Source: Virgibacillus halodenitrificans JCM 12304
Lineage (GTDB): Bacteria > Bacillota > Bacilli > Bacillales > Amphibacillaceae
NCBI RefSeq assembly: GCF_001310895.1
Contig: NZ_BAZS01000025.1
Location: 1-62,536, forward strand
Length of the DNA stretch: 62,536 bases
Direction of reading: 5' to 3'
The notes under the pieces: model-generated
Databases searched by the model: none
What the model saw: only the letters and a program-made list of their open reading frames with translations
What the model was told of the DNA's origin: nothing
Part shown: in pieces, positions 18,588 through 27,793 of the stretch
Position numbering within the stretch: position 1 is the stretch's first letter
Layout: every line of letters starts with the position of its first letter
Made by a program: the position numbers and the translations under genes

Positions 18588-19181
18588 TTATACTTCTATT
18601 GCTAATGCCTGCATATTATTAACATAGTAAGGTATAAACGCTTGAAAGAATGGATCGGATAATTTGTTTGTACTGTGTTGTAGCATTTTCTCAAGCGAAG
18701 CTTTCATGTAGTTCCGATAAACTTCTATCAGGAGCTCATTAAGCTTGGATCTAGTTTCTTCATCCTGTTGTTGAATAGCTTTGACTTGTTCGTTTAACGC
18801 TGCTGTAAAAAATGCAGTTAGACTTCCGAAATGATCAGGGAATTCTTTCTTTTTCAGTGGATAATAGAACCCCAATTTATCAAATTCACCAATCAGGCAT
18901 AATATATCCTGTCGCGCTTTTTCCTGTTGTTCCTCTGACTTTCCGTAATAGCTGGAAAGATAGGGAGGAATAAAGTATTCTCCCGGGATGGTGAAATAAT
19001 TTTCCCTCCACAGTGCAGTTTCCTCCCTGTCATAGTGTGCATGAAAAGGGAATGCTGCAGAGACCTCTTTGGGAAATTCCTCCATTCTTTTTTCGTACTC
19101 GTTCCATTCCCCGAACCAGATATTTGTAAATAGCTGGCATAATACTAAGTTGCCATAAGTTTCTTCGAGTGTCTGTGGCAT
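18588..19181 (-). CDS. TorD/DmsD-type molecular chaperone
   Basis: Cytoplasmic all-helical protein of 197 residues, of the type that binds a molybdoenzyme signal peptide and helps cofactor insertion before Tat export. The helical pattern ([62 protein letters not shown]) fits the TorD family, where P-DHFG-E/L-F is characteristic. The start is ATG 19181 because AAAGGAGG lies eight bases upstream; the longer frame from 19232 is not favoured. It follows the catalytic subunit gene, consistent with serving that enzyme. Confidence 0.85.
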   Translation of the reverse strand: MPQTLEETYGNLVLCQLFTNIWFGEWNEYEKRMEEFPKEVSAAFPFHAHYDREETALWRENYFTIPGEYFIPPYLSSYYGKSEEQQEKARQDILCLIGEFDKLGFYYPLKKKEFPDHFGSLTAFFTAALNEQVKAIQQQDEETRSKLNELLIEVYRNYMKASLEKMLQHSTNKLSDPFFQAFIPYYVNNMQALAIEV

Positions 19182-19243
19182 AGGATACGCCTCCTTTACT
19201 ATAGACGGTAGTATTGCTTTTGGGTAAATCATTTGTGCATACT

Positions 19244-22200
19244 CTATAATTTTTCAATTTCAACGAACATATCTAACTGTCCTGGAGCACCACCAATTTC
19301 ATCATAGATAGCTCCATTTTTTGTATGTTGATCAAGATGTGTCAGCTTGTTGGCAGCAAAACCACCAGCACGACTTCCTGGGTAACCATCATCCTCATGC
19401 ATCGGCTTTTTAAAGTCAAAAGGGGTATGATTATACGTTGGAAGCTTCTCTGTTTTCTTGCCATCTATCGTTTGTCGAGTGACACCATAACCCTTTTGCC
19501 CCATGTTGTAGGCTGAGCCGACAACACCAGGGGCAATTCCGGCTGTTATATAGACGGTTCCCTTAAGCTCCAAGCTGCCATTTTTGATTCTTACTTGATC
19601 GCCGGTTTGAATACCACGCATAGCGGCATCGCGTTTATTCATCCAAATATAGTTGTCGGCACGTACCTCACGCAGCCAACTGGAGCTAATATTCCGGTAC
19701 GTTCCTAAATTACGTGCCTTCCAGTTTATGAATTGCAATGGGTCGGGCTGACCAATTTTCGTCCGGTTGAAGGACTTAATCTCTTCGTAATACGGCATAC
19801 CTTCGAAATAACCACCGTCGTATGAGTTCTTTCCAGCTGCTACTCCTTCATCATAAAAGTCTGCCTGTCCTCCGAAACCGTATTTCACATGATTCATAAC
19901 ATATTCATTGCCAGATTCTTCAAAACGACCACCACGGTTCAGGACATAGACGACTTTCTTCCATTCCTCCGGTTTAACAGCCTGCTTCCATCCTGCTTCA
20001 TCAAAATAGGTGCCGAGTGCTTTCTTCCGGACTTTCGTGAATACTTCCATTTCACGTGCATTGGCATCGGGTACTGGTGTTTCATCATAAGCAATGTTTG
20101 CAACACGCTTTAAATAAAAGTCCTCTTCCCGATCAAGCGAGCTGCCATCTACGAAAGCATTCGTACCAAAGCCAGGAAGCTTCATTCGTTTAGCTATTTC
20201 AATCACGCTGTTTTCAAATGATCGGACATTTGGGAATACGCGAGTTACTGGCTGATAAATACTGGCGAATTTGGTGGTGATTGTCGGATAAATTGCTTCT
20301 CGTCCCCATCGCTCTAAATATACGGTGTCAGGTAAAATATAGTCAGCAAATTTAGTTGAATCGCCGATTTGAACATCTGATGCTACGAATAAAGGCAAAA
20401 TCTTTGTATCTTTTAACGCCTGCTCCTGGATTGGCCCGTTTGGAGCGGACAGCACTGGAGAGAAACGATGTGTAATCAACGCTTTGATTGGATATGGGTA
20501 TCCTTCCACCGCACTTGGCAATACGTCGCCAATAGTCTGTGGACTAAAAGGAAACCACGGGCGTTTTGCCGGATACCCGTCACGCTCAAATACAGAAGTA
20601 TCTTCATACTTTACTTGATTCCGACCAGTAGGAATACCCCATGGTTTTCTACCATTCGGTACAGTCATTAAGTCATATTTTCCTTCGAATTCCTTGTAGA
20701 AAGCTCCTGTTGTGATATTGCCGCCTTTCCAGTCATAGCTTCCGATCAGGTGATTTAGGCTGGCGATCAGTCGCTGAGTATAGTAGCCATTCACATGCAT
20801 TGCTGGTCCACGATAGGACATGATGGAAGCACGCTTACCATAGGAAGTGAACTGCTTTGCAACCTTAATAATCTGTTCTTTTGGTATTGTTGTAATAACA
20901 CTATACTCATCCAATGTTTTTTCCATTGTTCTATCTTTATATAGTTGAAAGGCAGATTTTACTTCTATACCCTTTAGCTTCCGTTCTACTTCTAAATCGC
21001 CTTTTTTCGCTTTGTCGTGTGGAACGGGTGAACCGTTTTCCAGGACGACAAATTGTTCTTCCGTGCCAATGCCTATGTCACTTGCGCGAAGCTTTGGACG
21101 TTTTGGGTCACTCATGTTAATAAGGTGAGTGGCATCGCTCCATGTTGGTTCATTATCCGCGGATGCAGCTTGTTTGTTCGGATTAGTCAAATAAGTTTCA
21201 TCATACATATTTCTTTCAATGATGGTGCGTCCAATGGCCAGCGCTAAAGCAGCGTCGGTGCCGGGTTTAATTGGCAACCAGGTATCTGCTTTTTCTGCTG
21301 TTTTACTGAAGCGTGGATCAACTACAGCCATCTGCATGCCATTTTGAATCGCGTTGGTTAGTTTTGGTGCTAGAAAAGTTGGACCTTTATTAGCTACCAT
21401 CGGATTTGTCCCCCAAACAAGAAGGAATAGGGTGTTTTCAATATCTGCATATTGTCGCTTCTTCTTTTTCTCTGCTCCGGAGTAGGATCTTGTATTACCA
21501 ACTACTGAACTGATTCCGCAAACACCACCATGATGATAATAATTATTTGTACCGAGGCTACTATTTATAAACCGTTGCATAAAGTCCCGGCGATCCCCGA
21601 CCATAAAGGTCACCTGATTTACTTTTGATCCGAAATCAGGATGCCTCGTATCTACCAGTTTATCTGAATACTTTGCATCAAAGTCAGCCTGTGACATTTC
21701 ACCCGTTTTCACCTTATCCCAGTCTTCCATAACTGGCTCTTCAGGCACATAGGCTGCTAATTCCTTTAGTCCGGGTGTTTGCAAATCTTTGCTTCCATTG
21801 ACAATTTCATCATAGGCTTCTTCCCACGTAATTGTCTTCCACTTTCCACTGCCTCTTGGCCCAACACGTTTTAATGGATCTTTTACTCTATATGGATCAT
21901 AGGCAGTTTGGATTCCAGCTTGGCCTTTTAAGCAAATACGCCCACCACGTGCACCGCGACCACCACGCTGAACGTCACCATTTCCTTTGACGGCTTCATC
22001 AATTGGTGTAGCGTAAGCAATAGCACCAAAAGGAACCATATTTAGTGGGCTGTACTGATTACCGGCAAGCTTACGAATCACTGTAGAATAAGGGCCTTCT
22101 TTACTTCCACTGGTTACATAAGCTTTAATCGTACAATATGTGTTACACTGCTCACAGGTGGAGAATATAACGTCCTCTGCGCCATAATCTTGAAAATCTG

Positions 22201-22345
22201 TTCCATAACCATGTCCTTCATCAATCCAGACACCGTTCATTATTTGTTTGACTGGACCAATAAATGCTGGACCAACCACTGCAACTGCACCAAAGGCGCC
22301 AAGCGCTTTAATAAATTTTCTCCTGCTCATTGATTTGTCTTCCAT
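19244..22345 (-). CDS. Molybdopterin oxidoreductase catalytic subunit, tetrathionate/selenate reductase type (TtrA/SrdA-like)
   Basis: Exported respiratory reductase of 1033 residues binding bis-molybdopterin guanine dinucleotide and one 4Fe-4S cluster. It has a Tat signal SRRKFIK at residues 7-13 followed by a hydrophobic stretch. Cluster ligands are Cys64, Cys67, Cys71 and Cys138, and the probable Mo ligand is Cys276 in HHGGVCG. The gene order B-C-A, the large size and the TorD partner fit Salmonella TtrBCA and the Bacillus selenate reductase SrdBCA. Arsenate or polysulfide reductase is less likely. GGAGG of its ribosome site overlaps the end of the preceding gene. The acceptor (tetrathionate, selenate or other) cannot be fixed by sequence. 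Confidence 0.82.
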   Translation of the reverse strand: MEDKSMSRRKFIKALGAFGAVAVVGPAFIGPVKQIMNGVWIDEGHGYGTDFQDYGAEDVIFSTCEQCNTYCTIKAYVTSGSKEGPYSTVIRKLAGNQYSPLNMVPFGAIAYATPIDEAVKGNGDVQRGGRGARGGRICLKGQAGIQTAYDPYRVKDPLKRVGPRGSGKWKTITWEEAYDEIVNGSKDLQTPGLKELAAYVPEEPVMEDWDKVKTGEMSQADFDAKYSDKLVDTRHPDFGSKVNQVTFMVGDRRDFMQRFINSSLGTNNYYHHGGVCGISSVVGNTRSYSGAEKKKKRQYADIENTLFLLVWGTNPMVANKGPTFLAPKLTNAIQNGMQMAVVDPRFSKTAEKADTWLPIKPGTDAALALAIGRTIIERNMYDETYLTNPNKQAASADNEPTWSDATHLINMSDPKRPKLRASDIGIGTEEQFVVLENGSPVPHDKAKKGDLEVERKLKGIEVKSAFQLYKDRTMEKTLDEYSVITTIPKEQIIKVAKQFTSYGKRASIMSYRGPAMHVNGYYTQRLIASLNHLIGSYDWKGGNITTGAFYKEFEGKYDLMTVPNGRKPWGIPTGRNQVKYEDTSVFERDGYPAKRPWFPFSPQTIGDVLPSAVEGYPYPIKALITHRFSPVLSAPNGPIQEQALKDTKILPLFVASDVQIGDSTKFADYILPDTVYLERWGREAIYPTITTKFASIYQPVTRVFPNVRSFENSVIEIAKRMKLPGFGTNAFVDGSSLDREEDFYLKRVANIAYDETPVPDANAREMEVFTKVRKKALGTYFDEAGWKQAVKPEEWKKVVYVLNRGGRFEESGNEYVMNHVKYGFGGQADFYDEGVAAGKNSYDGGYFEGMPYYEEIKSFNRTKIGQPDPLQFINWKARNLGTYRNISSSWLREVRADNYIWMNKRDAAMRGIQTGDQVRIKNGSLELKGTVYITAGIAPGVVGSAYNMGQKGYGVTRQTIDGKKTEKLPTYNHTPFDFKKPMHEDDGYPGSRAGGFAANKLTHLDQHTKNGAIYDEIGGAPGQLDMFVEIEKL

Positions 22346-22347
22346 AT

Positions 22348-23631
22348 TCAGCCCTCCAATTCCGTGGTGTCTACCGATTCTTCAAGTGGCAGCAGCCGAT
22401 CCCCAATAGTAAAAATTAGTAACCCCATCGCCCCAATGCCAATGCTAACCATCCACTCGTTTAAAGTCGGGTAATAATCTCCAAACGGTCTTCCTTCAAA
22501 CACTGGTGGAATTTGTGATGGAACGACGATATTAAAACGTACACCGATTATGCCTATTACAACAAGAATTGCAGCAATTAATATGGCGTGCATATTTTTT
22601 GCTGTCTTTTTATAAAATACGAGGAAAATCGGAACCACCGCTCCTAAAAACATTTGTACTCCCCAGAACGACCAGCTATACGGTCCACCCATTTGAATAG
22701 CCATACTTTGCAGGTGACCATCCTCAAGTCCATATACGCCAACAAGATATTCATAGAATTGCATTAACAGATCGATAAATAAGAAAGCAACCATCATTTT
22801 TCCAAGAGAGATAACCATTTCTTGATCAATTGGCTTTTTGGTTACTTTTTGTTTAATTACGTATATCGCCAGTAATAACGCTGTACCAGAAACCATTGCT
22901 GAAATAACGAAAATAAGGGGGAATAAACCACTGTTCCATGTTCCTCTTGCTCCTACTACAGCAAATAATGCTCCTGTTCCACCATGAACACCAAGAATGG
23001 CAAGTGGAATACCAACTGTACCAAGAATTTTCATCCAGCGATGGTCTCTTTTTTTCGTTTCTTCCGTTATTTTACTATTTTTAAATGTTAGCCATCTGGC
23101 GATCATTCCTCGCCAGGTGTCGTGCGTGCGTAAACGTACTAAGTCTTCGCGCATAGCAATATATAATTCGGTCACGAGTAACGTAATGTAGACAAGATAA
23201 AAATGAATTTCCCATGCAAGTATACTAATTACATTCCAATGAATTAATGCGTTCATAAAGCGGTCCGGCCTGCCAAGGTCCATTAATACAAAGGTTAAAG
23301 CAACAATCATACAGACTATTGCAGTAAATAAGGCCATTTTTCCTACTCGCTCGTATTGTTCCATTCCAAAAACAAAAATTAACGTAGATAATAGAAAGGA
23401 ACCTGCACTAAGGCCGACAAAGAAAATATAAAAAGCAATCCAAGCGCCCCAAGGTGTAATTGACGAAAGGTTGGTTGTATCAAGACCTAAGACAAGCCTT
23501 TCAATAATAAAATATCCGCCGACCGCAAATAAGACTAGTAAAATACCTATCCACCATTTAAATTGCTTGGAAAAATTACCTATTGGGGGTAACGCTGTTG
23601 TTTTAGCGTGTAATGCCATTGGTTTCACCAT
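22348..23631 (-). CDS. NrfD/PsrC family membrane anchor subunit (TtrC/SrdC-like)
   Basis: Integral membrane quinol dehydrogenase subunit of 427 residues with about nine or ten helices. It starts after a cytoplasmic N terminus (WWIGILLVLFAVGGYFIIERL) and contains the NrfD-type segments GAWIAFYIFFVGLSAGSF and LMDLGRPDRF. It passes electrons from menaquinol to the iron-sulfur subunit. The annotated ATG at 23631 lies directly on AAGG; the ATG at 23619 is better spaced and may be the real start. Its stop codon is two bases from the next ATG, indicating translational coupling. Confidence 0.9.
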   Translation of the reverse strand: MVKPMALHAKTTALPPIGNFSKQFKWWIGILLVLFAVGGYFIIERLVLGLDTTNLSSITPWGAWIAFYIFFVGLSAGSFLLSTLIFVFGMEQYERVGKMALFTAIVCMIVALTFVLMDLGRPDRFMNALIHWNVISILAWEIHFYLVYITLLVTELYIAMREDLVRLRTHDTWRGMIARWLTFKNSKITEETKKRDHRWMKILGTVGIPLAILGVHGGTGALFAVVGARGTWNSGLFPLIFVISAMVSGTALLLAIYVIKQKVTKKPIDQEMVISLGKMMVAFLFIDLLMQFYEYLVGVYGLEDGHLQSMAIQMGGPYSWSFWGVQMFLGAVVPIFLVFYKKTAKNMHAILIAAILVVIGIIGVRFNIVVPSQIPPVFEGRPFGDYYPTLNEWMVSIGIGAMGLLIFTIGDRLLPLEESVDTTELEG

Positions 23632-23633
23632 CC

Positions 23634-24512
23634 TTATTTTAAGTAGATAACGTTTGGGCCTGCGCCTGATTCACTTTTTAGGCGAAAGGCACGCGGACTA
23701 TTTGCTAATTTGGAAACTGTGCTGTTCGGATCATTCAGATTACCAAAGAAGCGGGCATCGCCAATACATGTTTCAACACAAGCAGGCTCTTCTCCACGCT
23801 CCAGCCGATGTAGGCAAAAATTACATTTTCTTACTGTACCAATTGGTGTCTTCCTGTCTTCCCTTTTTCCACGTTCAATTCCATATTCAGGACTCGTCAC
23901 ATCATTAAAACTTAGCATTTCTTCTTCATAGCTTTCTCCAAAATCATATGATCTTGCACCATATGGGCATGCAATGATGCAGTAGCGGCACCCAATACAG
24001 CGATCGTTGTCAATAGTAACAATACCGTTATCCAGCTTAAATGTTGCGCGCACCGGACATACTTGCACACAGGGGGGATTATCACAATGCATACAAGGCA
24101 TTGGTAAATTTACCTTTGCGACATTTGGGAATTCTCCTATTTCTTCTTCTAACACAACATTGTAGGAAATTCCCGGGGGAGTTCTATTTTCTGCCTTACA
24201 AGCAACCGTACAAGAATCACAGCCTACACATTTCTGCAAATCAATGACCATGCCCCACTTCAAACTTGAGGAGCCATCCGATTTTACAGGCTCCTGAGTA
24301 AATAGATTACCAAACTCACCTAAAAGGGAAGAATGGTATTTTTTGTGAAAAGCTTCGATATTCAGACTCCCTGCAACCACTTTTTTTGCATCGTTTGCCA
24401 TATCTAATCCAAGCTTTGTATCATAAGGGGATTGCTCCAATTCATTCACAGGGTCTGCTAATCTCTCATTTGCAAGTCTGTCCCAATCTGTCTGTAGCAT
24501 TTGTTTCAGCAT
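23634..24512 (-). CDS. 4Fe-4S ferredoxin-type electron transfer subunit (TtrB/SrdB-like)
   Basis: Iron-sulfur subunit of 292 residues relaying electrons from the NrfD-like anchor to the Mo subunit. It carries four cysteine clusters: CVGCDSCTVAC, CMHCDNPPCVQVCP, CIGCRYCIIACP and CNFCLHRL with CVETC. An N-terminal extension of about 75 residues before the first cluster has no Tat signal, so it is probably exported bound to its partner. The start is taken at ATG 24512, with AGAGG eight bases upstream; a GTG at 24521 overlaps that site. It is the first gene of the minus-strand operon. Confidence 0.9.
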   Translation of the reverse strand: MLKQMLQTDWDRLANERLADPVNELEQSPYDTKLGLDMANDAKKVVAGSLNIEAFHKKYHSSLLGEFGNLFTQEPVKSDGSSSLKWGMVIDLQKCVGCDSCTVACKAENRTPPGISYNVVLEEEIGEFPNVAKVNLPMPCMHCDNPPCVQVCPVRATFKLDNGIVTIDNDRCIGCRYCIIACPYGARSYDFGESYEEEMLSFNDVTSPEYGIERGKREDRKTPIGTVRKCNFCLHRLERGEEPACVETCIGDARFFGNLNDPNSTVSKLANSPRAFRLKSESGAGPNVIYLK

Positions 24513-24571
24513 AAGCCTCACCTCTTTTATCTATTGTTAATCCCAGTATAGGTCTGATATCTATTAAATAA

Positions 24572-24587
24572 TGTGATATTTGTTACA
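24572..24587 (-). promoter_or_regulatory. Fnr/Crp-like box upstream of the reductase operon
   Basis: Read on the minus strand, TGTAACAAATATCACA matches the Fnr/Crp palindrome TGTGA-N6-TCACA with one mismatch. It is centred about 67 bases upstream of the first start codon of the reductase operon. This position fits anaerobic activation by Fnr. Confidence 0.5.
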
Positions 24588-24819
24588 TTTTTAGGTGAGT
24601 TCATAAATTTGTCATCAGCTAATATAGAAAACTTGAAAACTTGAAGCATGGCTAAGACATAGCTAAATAGATTTATAATAAAGAAGTATACTTGTACAGA
24701 TGGGGGAAAGGTGCTTCACTTTCTGTTCAGCTGCTACGCTCTGTTCCAACAGGACAAGGAAAGTAATAACATCTCCCGAAAACTTCATTTAACCGAGCAG
24801 TCTGTGAATTTTTCTTACA
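24588..24819. other. Intergenic region with a partial dispersed repeat
   Basis: No gene is supported. The stretch CCAACAGGACAAGGAAAG (24748-24765) repeats part of the block at 4841-4858, so this is a third, partial member of that repeat family. The remainder is AT-rich and featureless. Confidence 0.4.
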
Positions 24820-24866
24820 AAAAAATCCGAACCATGATTCATAATAAGAATCAGTTCGGATTTTAC
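24820..24866 (-). terminator. Terminator of the L,D-transpeptidase gene
   Basis: AAAATCCGAAC and TGATTC pair with GAATCA and GTTCGGATTTT around an ATAATAA loop. On the minus strand it is followed by a run of seven T residues. Confidence 0.85.
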
Positions 24867-24951
24867 ATATATAAATATTAATTCTTCCAGTCATTAAGAT
24901 GTGATCGCCATTCAACTATTATGGAAAAAAATATAAATAGCATCCAGGCTC

Positions 24952-26199
24952 TTAATAATTGGATAACTTGCTTTCAGGTGTCTGGATAATCACAGGATTT
25001 TTGGCTGGATTGATCCACTTTAAAATGGAGACCATATGAGACTGCGAAACTCCTGTGCAACCAAGTGTATGCCCGTTCGCTACGTGAAAGAAAATAGCAC
25101 TTCCTTTTCCTGGTGTCCGAGCAGTATTATAGTTAATGACAAACCCATACGTATACAACGCGATATCCATGTTTTCTGCACTGTTCCACTGACCTTCTGT
25201 TTTCTTTCTGGACTGCCAAGAATTATAAAGACTTGATTTCGGATCATCTACCCATACATCATCAGAACTAATGCTTCGAAAAGGTAGCTTTGTTCCAGGG
25301 TTGCCAGCTCTGCCAAAGGCAGTGCCTATACTATATTTTCCTGTAGGGCTTTTTCCATCACCCTCTACTTTGCTTCCTGCAAAGCCATTCTTACCAATAA
25401 ATCCATTTGTATGCATAACTCTCTGCCACTCTCCAGAGGAGCCACGTTCAAATGTCTGTACTTTTGCTGAGCTTGTACCATACCCATTCGTTGTAACTAA
25501 AATTAATTGATTATTGTTGCCAACGGAGCTCAGTTTTTCAGCATCATTTTTAGGAGTCGCTTTCACTGGCTTTTCCTGCTTTTTATCAGAAGATGCCTGT
25601 TCTTTTGGTTTATTTGCTTGCTTTTGCGTCTGTGTATTTTTGTTGTTCGCAGATTTTTCGGTTGTTTTCTTTTTTACTTTTTGAGCAGTGGCAGTAATTA
25701 CTTTTTTCTCACTGGATAAATACTTACTGTTTACATATCCGTTTCCCGACTTCGTTTTTACTTTTATCCAGCCGTTGTCTAAATTCGTATCTGCTGCTTG
25801 AATTTCTTCATTTAGCATTAGAACACCCAATACGTCTGATTGGGTATTGGGATCAGAACGCAAATTTAAAGATGAAACCGTTATGTATTTCTTTTCAAAT
25901 GAAATGCTTTCTTCTTCATTATTCTTTTGCTCTGTATCATCTTTTTTCGTTTCCTTTTTCTTGCTCTCTTCCTTCGCTTTCTCTTCTTTGCTGTCTGTTT
26001 CTTTTTCCGCTATCTCCATGTTTGGCTTTTCCTGTTCAGTCGGCTCGGCTACAGGACTTGCCTTTTCAGATTTAATCTCTTTTTGTTTAGCTTCTGCAGG
26101 TAAAGCTGGCTGGTTTTGGGTAATTACTAAAAACAATATAAATGCAGTTACAATAATTGCAATTCCCCCAAAAATAAAGCCTTTTTGCTTGTTCGACAT
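24952..26199 (-). CDS. SH3-domain L,D-transpeptidase (YkuD-type catalytic domain)
   Basis: Cell-wall protein of 415 residues. It has a membrane anchor at residues 9-28, a low-complexity acidic and lysine-rich linker (about 35-105), a bacterial SH3 domain (ITVSSLNLRSDPNTQSDVLG, about 108-165), a second basic linker and a C-terminal catalytic domain. The active-site pattern is FFHVANGHTLGCTGVS, with the nucleophilic cysteine in GCTG. It probably cross-links or edits peptidoglycan outside the membrane. AGGAGGAGG lies seven bases before the ATG. The long charged linkers suggest it spans part of the wall. Confidence 0.85.
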   Translation of the reverse strand: MSNKQKGFIFGGIAIIVTAFILFLVITQNQPALPAEAKQKEIKSEKASPVAEPTEQEKPNMEIAEKETDSKEEKAKEESKKKETKKDDTEQKNNEEESISFEKKYITVSSLNLRSDPNTQSDVLGVLMLNEEIQAADTNLDNGWIKVKTKSGNGYVNSKYLSSEKKVITATAQKVKKKTTEKSANNKNTQTQKQANKPKEQASSDKKQEKPVKATPKNDAEKLSSVGNNNQLILVTTNGYGTSSAKVQTFERGSSGEWQRVMHTNGFIGKNGFAGSKVEGDGKSPTGKYSIGTAFGRAGNPGTKLPFRSISSDDVWVDDPKSSLYNSWQSRKKTEGQWNSAENMDIALYTYGFVINYNTARTPGKGSAIFFHVANGHTLGCTGVSQSHMVSILKWINPAKNPVIIQTPESKLSNY

Positions 26200-26455
26200 C
26201 CAATTTCCTCCTCCTATTTACCTAATCGAACTAAGTATACAGGAAGTCTTTGCCATTATACAGTGGTTTGGAAAAATTAACTAAATAAATAACAGTGTAA
26301 TAAAATACCTCATAACAAGATCTAATAACTTTATTTTGTTATATTATAAAAATAGGAAATTTGTCTTATATATTTTGGTATTTAGCCGATATATATAGCA
26401 AACAATACGAAAATAAAATAGTTTAGTAAAAAACTAAGAGAGAGCTGGAGCAGCG

Positions 26456-27127
26456 ATGAATATATTGTATGTATCAAATACGATTTTCCCCCATGAAATA
26501 ATAAAGGTTTTAGAGGATAACCCACTTGTTGACTTGGTAAAATTTACAGGGATTAAGCAACCAAACAATGAAGAACTGCGTGTTTTTCAACCTGCACTCA
26601 TGCTTCTGGATATGGAAGGTTTGCACTTTCAAGAAGCAGGCAAAATAATTCAGGAAGCTAAGAACTACTGGAAAGACATGCGCACATTCCTTTTAACATC
26701 ACCTTTCTCACAAGATGATTTGCATGATATTCTGCTGATTGATACAGATAGTATTTTAGTTAAAATGGACACGGTGGCTGAGACAATTAATGAAGCAATT
26801 ACCACCAACCAACCTGATCAATTTATTTTTCCCACAGCATTTACGAAGAATTTGATAGATCTTCTGGAGGAAACAGAGGAATACAATATAGAATTATTTC
26901 AGTACCGTCTGTACGCCCACCAGTTTGAATTATCCAAAAGACAAATTGAGGTAGCTTATTTCTTGAAGAAAGGACTTCGTAATAAGGAGATTGCTGAACT
27001 TCTTCAATTGTCAGAAGGCACGGTTAAAATTCATGTTAGTCAAATTTATCAAAAGATAAATCTAAAAGGGAGGAAGCGTGTTACTCTATTTTTGAATGAA
27101 ATGATGATAAAAGAGAGGGAGGTGTAG
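26456..27127 (+). CDS. LuxR-family transcriptional regulator with receiver-like N terminus
   Basis: DNA-binding protein of 223 residues. The C-terminal 65 residues form a LuxR helix-turn-helix (LSKRQIEVAYFLKKGLRNKE, then EGTVKIHVSQIYQKI). The N-terminal half has receiver-like beta-alpha organisation with a possible phosphoacceptor in LMLLDMEG. It lacks the usual acidic pair near the N terminus, so it may be an atypical receiver. No histidine kinase is adjacent. A GAGAG ribosome site precedes the ATG. Targets are unknown; the neighbouring c-di-GMP and exopolysaccharide genes are candidates. Confidence 0.8.
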   Translation: MNILYVSNTIFPHEIIKVLEDNPLVDLVKFTGIKQPNNEELRVFQPALMLLDMEGLHFQEAGKIIQEAKNYWKDMRTFLLTSPFSQDDLHDILLIDTDSILVKMDTVAETINEAITTNQPDQFIFPTAFTKNLIDLLEETEEYNIELFQYRLYAHQFELSKRQIEVAYFLKKGLRNKEIAELLQLSEGTVKIHVSQIYQKINLKGRKRVTLFLNEMMIKEREV

Positions 27128-27219
27128 ATTGGTACTTGAAAGGGATACAGGGGGAGAAATAATTTTGGTCTCGTATTTTGTTTTGACAACAAATTAGAAG
27201 ATGTGCTTATCTCCTCTAT

Positions 27220-27468
27220 TTATGCCTGCAAGAGCTCCAACTTAGCCCCATGGACGCTTAACCGATATGCATCCTCACCAATTTTTTCTACAAACTCTTT
27301 CTTTACTAATCCATCTATGTATTTATGTATGAGTGTTTGATCTTCCGGATTTTTGCTAATTAAATCTACAGTAACCAATCTGCCGCGATGTTTACGTAAA
27401 TTGACGAGAATACTTACTTCAATTAGATTAAGATTATTTTGCTTCTTTATTTCTTTACCAGTTTTCAA
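27220..27468 (-). CDS. Small winged-helix-like protein of unknown function
   Basis: Protein of 82 residues that I do not recognise as a named family. The order of helices with NLIEVSILVNLRKHRG, then TLIHKYIDGLVKKEFVEKIG and DAYRLSVHGAKLE, resembles a winged helix-turn-helix of the type found in MarR-like or replication-linked proteins. It starts at TTG with GGTGAGG seven bases upstream. It lies convergent to the LuxR-type gene. Confidence 0.6.
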   Translation of the reverse strand: MKTGKEIKKQNNLNLIEVSILVNLRKHRGRLVTVDLISKNPEDQTLIHKYIDGLVKKEFVEKIGEDAYRLSVHGAKLELLQA

Positions 27469-27793
27469 AGGAATTCCTCACCTTCATAAGAATAATTGAT
27501 ATAAAAAAGTCACTTCTTCTCTATTATACAAAAAATATAAATATATGGTAATTTCGTATGTATTTTCCATAACAACAAGGCTTGTTTGGTATTTAAATGT
27601 TTTAGAAGAGGATGTAATAGGGAAATAGTAAATGGATGGATAGAAAATTCAAAATATGAGAAGCGACTTTATAAAGAATGCAGACCACTATTCATCTATA
27701 ATATAAATTTGTTTTAACGGAGTAGTTAACCCTTTGAAAAAAGAAGATACGAAAATAATTTAAATTTAAGTCAAAATGATACTGGGTGATTCG
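27469..27793. other. Intergenic gap, no supported feature
   Basis: AT-rich spacer between a minus-strand and a plus-strand gene. It must contain both promoters, but I see no strong consensus promoter, hairpin or repeat. Confidence 0.4.
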
